From assembly GCF_040412425.1 (NCBI RefSeq), contig NC_089755.1, positions 49,404,298 to 49,468,297 on the forward strand: 64,000 bases of DNA. The letters run 5' to 3'. The DNA is from Macrobrachium rosenbergii (Eukaryota > Arthropoda > Malacostraca > Decapoda > Palaemonidae). The translations under genes and the position numbers were made by a program. Shown here in pieces: positions 62,151 to 64,000 of this stretch (the first letter of the stretch is position 1; every line of letters begins with the position of its first letter). The notes beneath the pieces were generated by a model. The model made no database searches. It saw nothing but the letters and a program-made list of their open reading frames with translations, and was not told the DNA's origin.

Positions 62151-62195
<45 letters not shown>
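62044..62195. repeat. Perfectly symmetric (AAT)n–hairpin–(ATT)n palindrome
   Basis: (AAT)n at 62044-62093 faces (ATT)n at 62152-62195 across a 26-bp inverted repeat (ATTAGTCAATACGGGATTAG at left, two mismatches overall) with an 8-base loop. Together the arms exceed 65 bases. Confidence 0.85.
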
Positions 62196-62197
<2 letters not shown>

Positions 62198-62230
62198 TTA
62201 AAATCTCATAATAGCATGAGTCACTAAAAT

Positions 62231-62271
62231 GATGAAGAAACCAACAGTGGTGTAAATGCAAATATATATAT

Positions 62272-62330
<59 letters not shown>

Positions 62331-62426
62331 AGAAGGAGAATCGAGCAGACTTTCAAAGCTCTCGTTTGTATATATATTTCTAATATATATATTTACATTT
62401 ACACTACTGTGGATTTATTCATCATC
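62231..62426. repeat. Inverted repeat with (TA)n core
   Basis: The left arm (62231-62272, with ACAGTGGTGTAAATGCAAAT) is the inverse of the right arm (62383-62426, with ATTTACATTTACACTACTGT), with several mismatches. (TA)n and a 40-base unique segment lie between. Confidence 0.7.
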
Positions 62427-62440
62427 ATCATCATCATTAC

Positions 62441-62497
<57 letters not shown>

Positions 62498-62498
62498 T
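62421..62498. repeat. (ATC)n(ATT)n microsatellite
   Basis: Four to five ATC units, then about 19 ATT units. Confidence 0.93.
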
Positions 62499-62697
62499 CG
62501 CTAGTGGAACAACTGAGAGACTACCGATCTTATATTAAACGAACTTAACACCTTGATATGGCATCACGATTGATTTAGTTTAGCTTAAATTCTTTTTTAC
62601 CTAAAATCCTCCTTCGCCCCAATCAGTAAAAGTTCACGCGATGCCTAGATTAACTGCGCACGCTAAGCCAGAATTTATGTCTTGAAAATTCAAATAA

Positions 62698-62820
62698 TAA
62701 CTTAATTTTTTGCGTTCATTACTGTTACTACCATCAGTATTATTAGTACTGGCACAGGTAACTTAATTTTTTCTGTTTATTACTGTTACTGCCATCAGTA
62801 TTATTAGTGTTGGTACAGGA
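62698..62820. repeat. 61-bp tandem duplication
   Basis: TAACTTAATTTTTT followed by TTACTGTTACT and CCATCAGTATTATTAGT appears twice. Confidence 0.82.
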
Positions 62821-63060
62821 AAGCATTAAGAAAATGCATGGGAGTAACTGCGTTTGTTCACTGAAAGCATATCAAGTTTTTAATTACAAGTGTTTCTGAG
62901 CTCAGAGAAATTAGGTTTTTCAATAAGCTTGGATAATACCGTGGCAGTTTTCTGCCCAAGGGGTTCATCCAAGACTCAGCAGATAAAAGTATGAATGTGG
63001 CACTGGCCACTCTCCTCTTTATCTCTAGGGCCAACCCCCGTTAGAGGAAATGATTCAACT

Positions 63061-63076
63061 TATGTATGTATGTATG

Positions 63077-63141
<65 letters not shown>

Positions 63142-63145
63142 ATTA
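63061..63145. repeat. (ATGT)n(TA)n microsatellite
   Basis: Five ATGT units followed by (TA)n. Confidence 0.93.
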
Positions 63146-63392
63146 TATATATATGAAAGTGAGAGTAAAGATTTATATTACTTCTTTATTTTCAATAAAC
63201 AATCATTAAAGTTATGGCAAAAAATATTTCACGGTATTTAGCAGATACAGGATCATGAATTTTTTTGCTGCTATGAGGTGACGTCACAACGACTAGATTA
63301 TCAAAGCCTTTTCTCTGCATTAAAATAAAAAAAAAACTTCATTCCTCTCACCATCCTCCTCCCATTAAAAAAAATTCTCTCCCTCATCCCAA

Positions 63393-63421
63393 AGAAGAAG
63401 AAGAAGAAGAAGAAGAAGAAG

Positions 63422-63452
<31 letters not shown>
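63393..63452. repeat. (GAA)n microsatellite
   Basis: About 20 GAA units. Confidence 0.95.
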
Positions 63453-63453
<1 letters not shown>

Positions 63454-64000
63454 GGGAAAATGCATGAATCGCAAACTTTAATGATCTCTGCCCAAGACAT
63501 CTCATTTCCTCGCACGGATAACTGCGCATTCCTCCGCCTTTATTCCATTCTACTTTAAACGTAAAATCACTCCCGTTCACGTTCCAGGGGTATCATTTAT
63601 TACGAAATCAGGCTAGAACGTGAGGGCGTTCCCACATCCCAGGGAGGAGGTGGAGAGAAAAGATAGTGCCTGATTACAGGTGGCAAGCGTCTTCAATTGC
63701 ACTGCTCATTCTGATTGCCCCAGTTGAACGCGTCTCTGCTGATGTTAAGCGCACAAGAGGTATCTCCGGCCAGTATCTGTTTTCAACCTACAACAGAAAA
63801 GAAAGAGGGAACTTAAATGGCAGAAGTCCTGAGACTTGGGCTCCATTATGAATTGATAGGATTCTCCTTTGGTCTACTGCTTAAAAAGGGAGGTTTAGAT
63901 GGGAATAGTCCTCAGAGGTACTTGTCTGACTGACAGGAGTCTATTCAATCTACAGAGGAAAAAATTTACATAGGAACATTCCTTAGGATTACTAACCGGA

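Larger units (their letters stand above)
62821..64000. other. Unique sequence around microsatellites, no gene recognised
   Basis: No exon is supported. The last ~550 bases are unique sequence running off the window. Confidence 0.45.

Overview
The window reads as nuclear DNA from a decapod crustacean, most likely a shrimp or prawn. This is inferred from three things: very dense, very long dinucleotide and trinucleotide microsatellites ((GA)n, (TA)n, (CA)n, (AAT)n), several dispersed repeat families whose wording I recall from decapod genomes, and one clear exon of an arthropod-type patatin-like lipase. There are no operons, rRNAs, functional tRNA genes or CRISPR arrays. Almost every long open frame in the window is an artefact of simple repeats.

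The one protein-coding gene I can support is on the minus strand around 32.3-32.7 kb. It is the first coding exon (53 codons plus one base) of a brummer/PNPLA2-type triacylglycerol lipase. It carries the glycine-rich oxyanion loop and the GASAG nucleophile motif, ends in a strong splice donor, has an in-frame upstream stop, and lies behind a TATA-less promoter with an initiator, a full cAMP-response element and two CCAAT boxes. No downstream exon is recognisable between 1 and 32,340, so intron 1 may be very long.

The rest is intergenic or intronic repeat landscape. Decayed non-LTR retrotransposon (LINE) reverse transcriptases lie at 35.8, 37.3-38.7, 47.3-48.0 and 51.6-52.8 kb. Four short-element families can be delimited. 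SINE-A is about 300 bp, has seven copies, and five of them carry visible target-site duplications of 9-14 bp. HP is an element of about 360 bp with a roughly 44-bp snap-back stem (three near-complete copies and one partial). SINE-B is tRNA-derived (four copies). SINE-C is tRNA-like with an (AAT)n or (ATT)n tail (three copies). There are also two fold-back elements (36.77-37.20 kb and 48.03-48.24 kb) and a tRNA-like palindrome.

Tandem arrays are the other major component. They include a higher-order (AAT)n plus ~75-bp unit array (39.74-40.95 kb), a 21-bp satellite (24.78-25.46 kb), a 45-bp satellite (28.24-29.13 kb), a 43-bp satellite (42.93-43.71 kb), a 36-bp satellite in two subfamilies (56.69-57.25 kb), a decayed ~80-bp array (45.18-45.79 kb) and a decayed ~130-bp array (61.03-61.99 kb). 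A 230-bp tandem duplication at 17.95-18.39 kb lies beside CCAAT and CRE motifs and looks promoter-like. The most informative observations are the lipase promoter and exon, the two element families defined by their own target-site duplications, the large fold-backs, and the alternating higher-order (AAT)n array.
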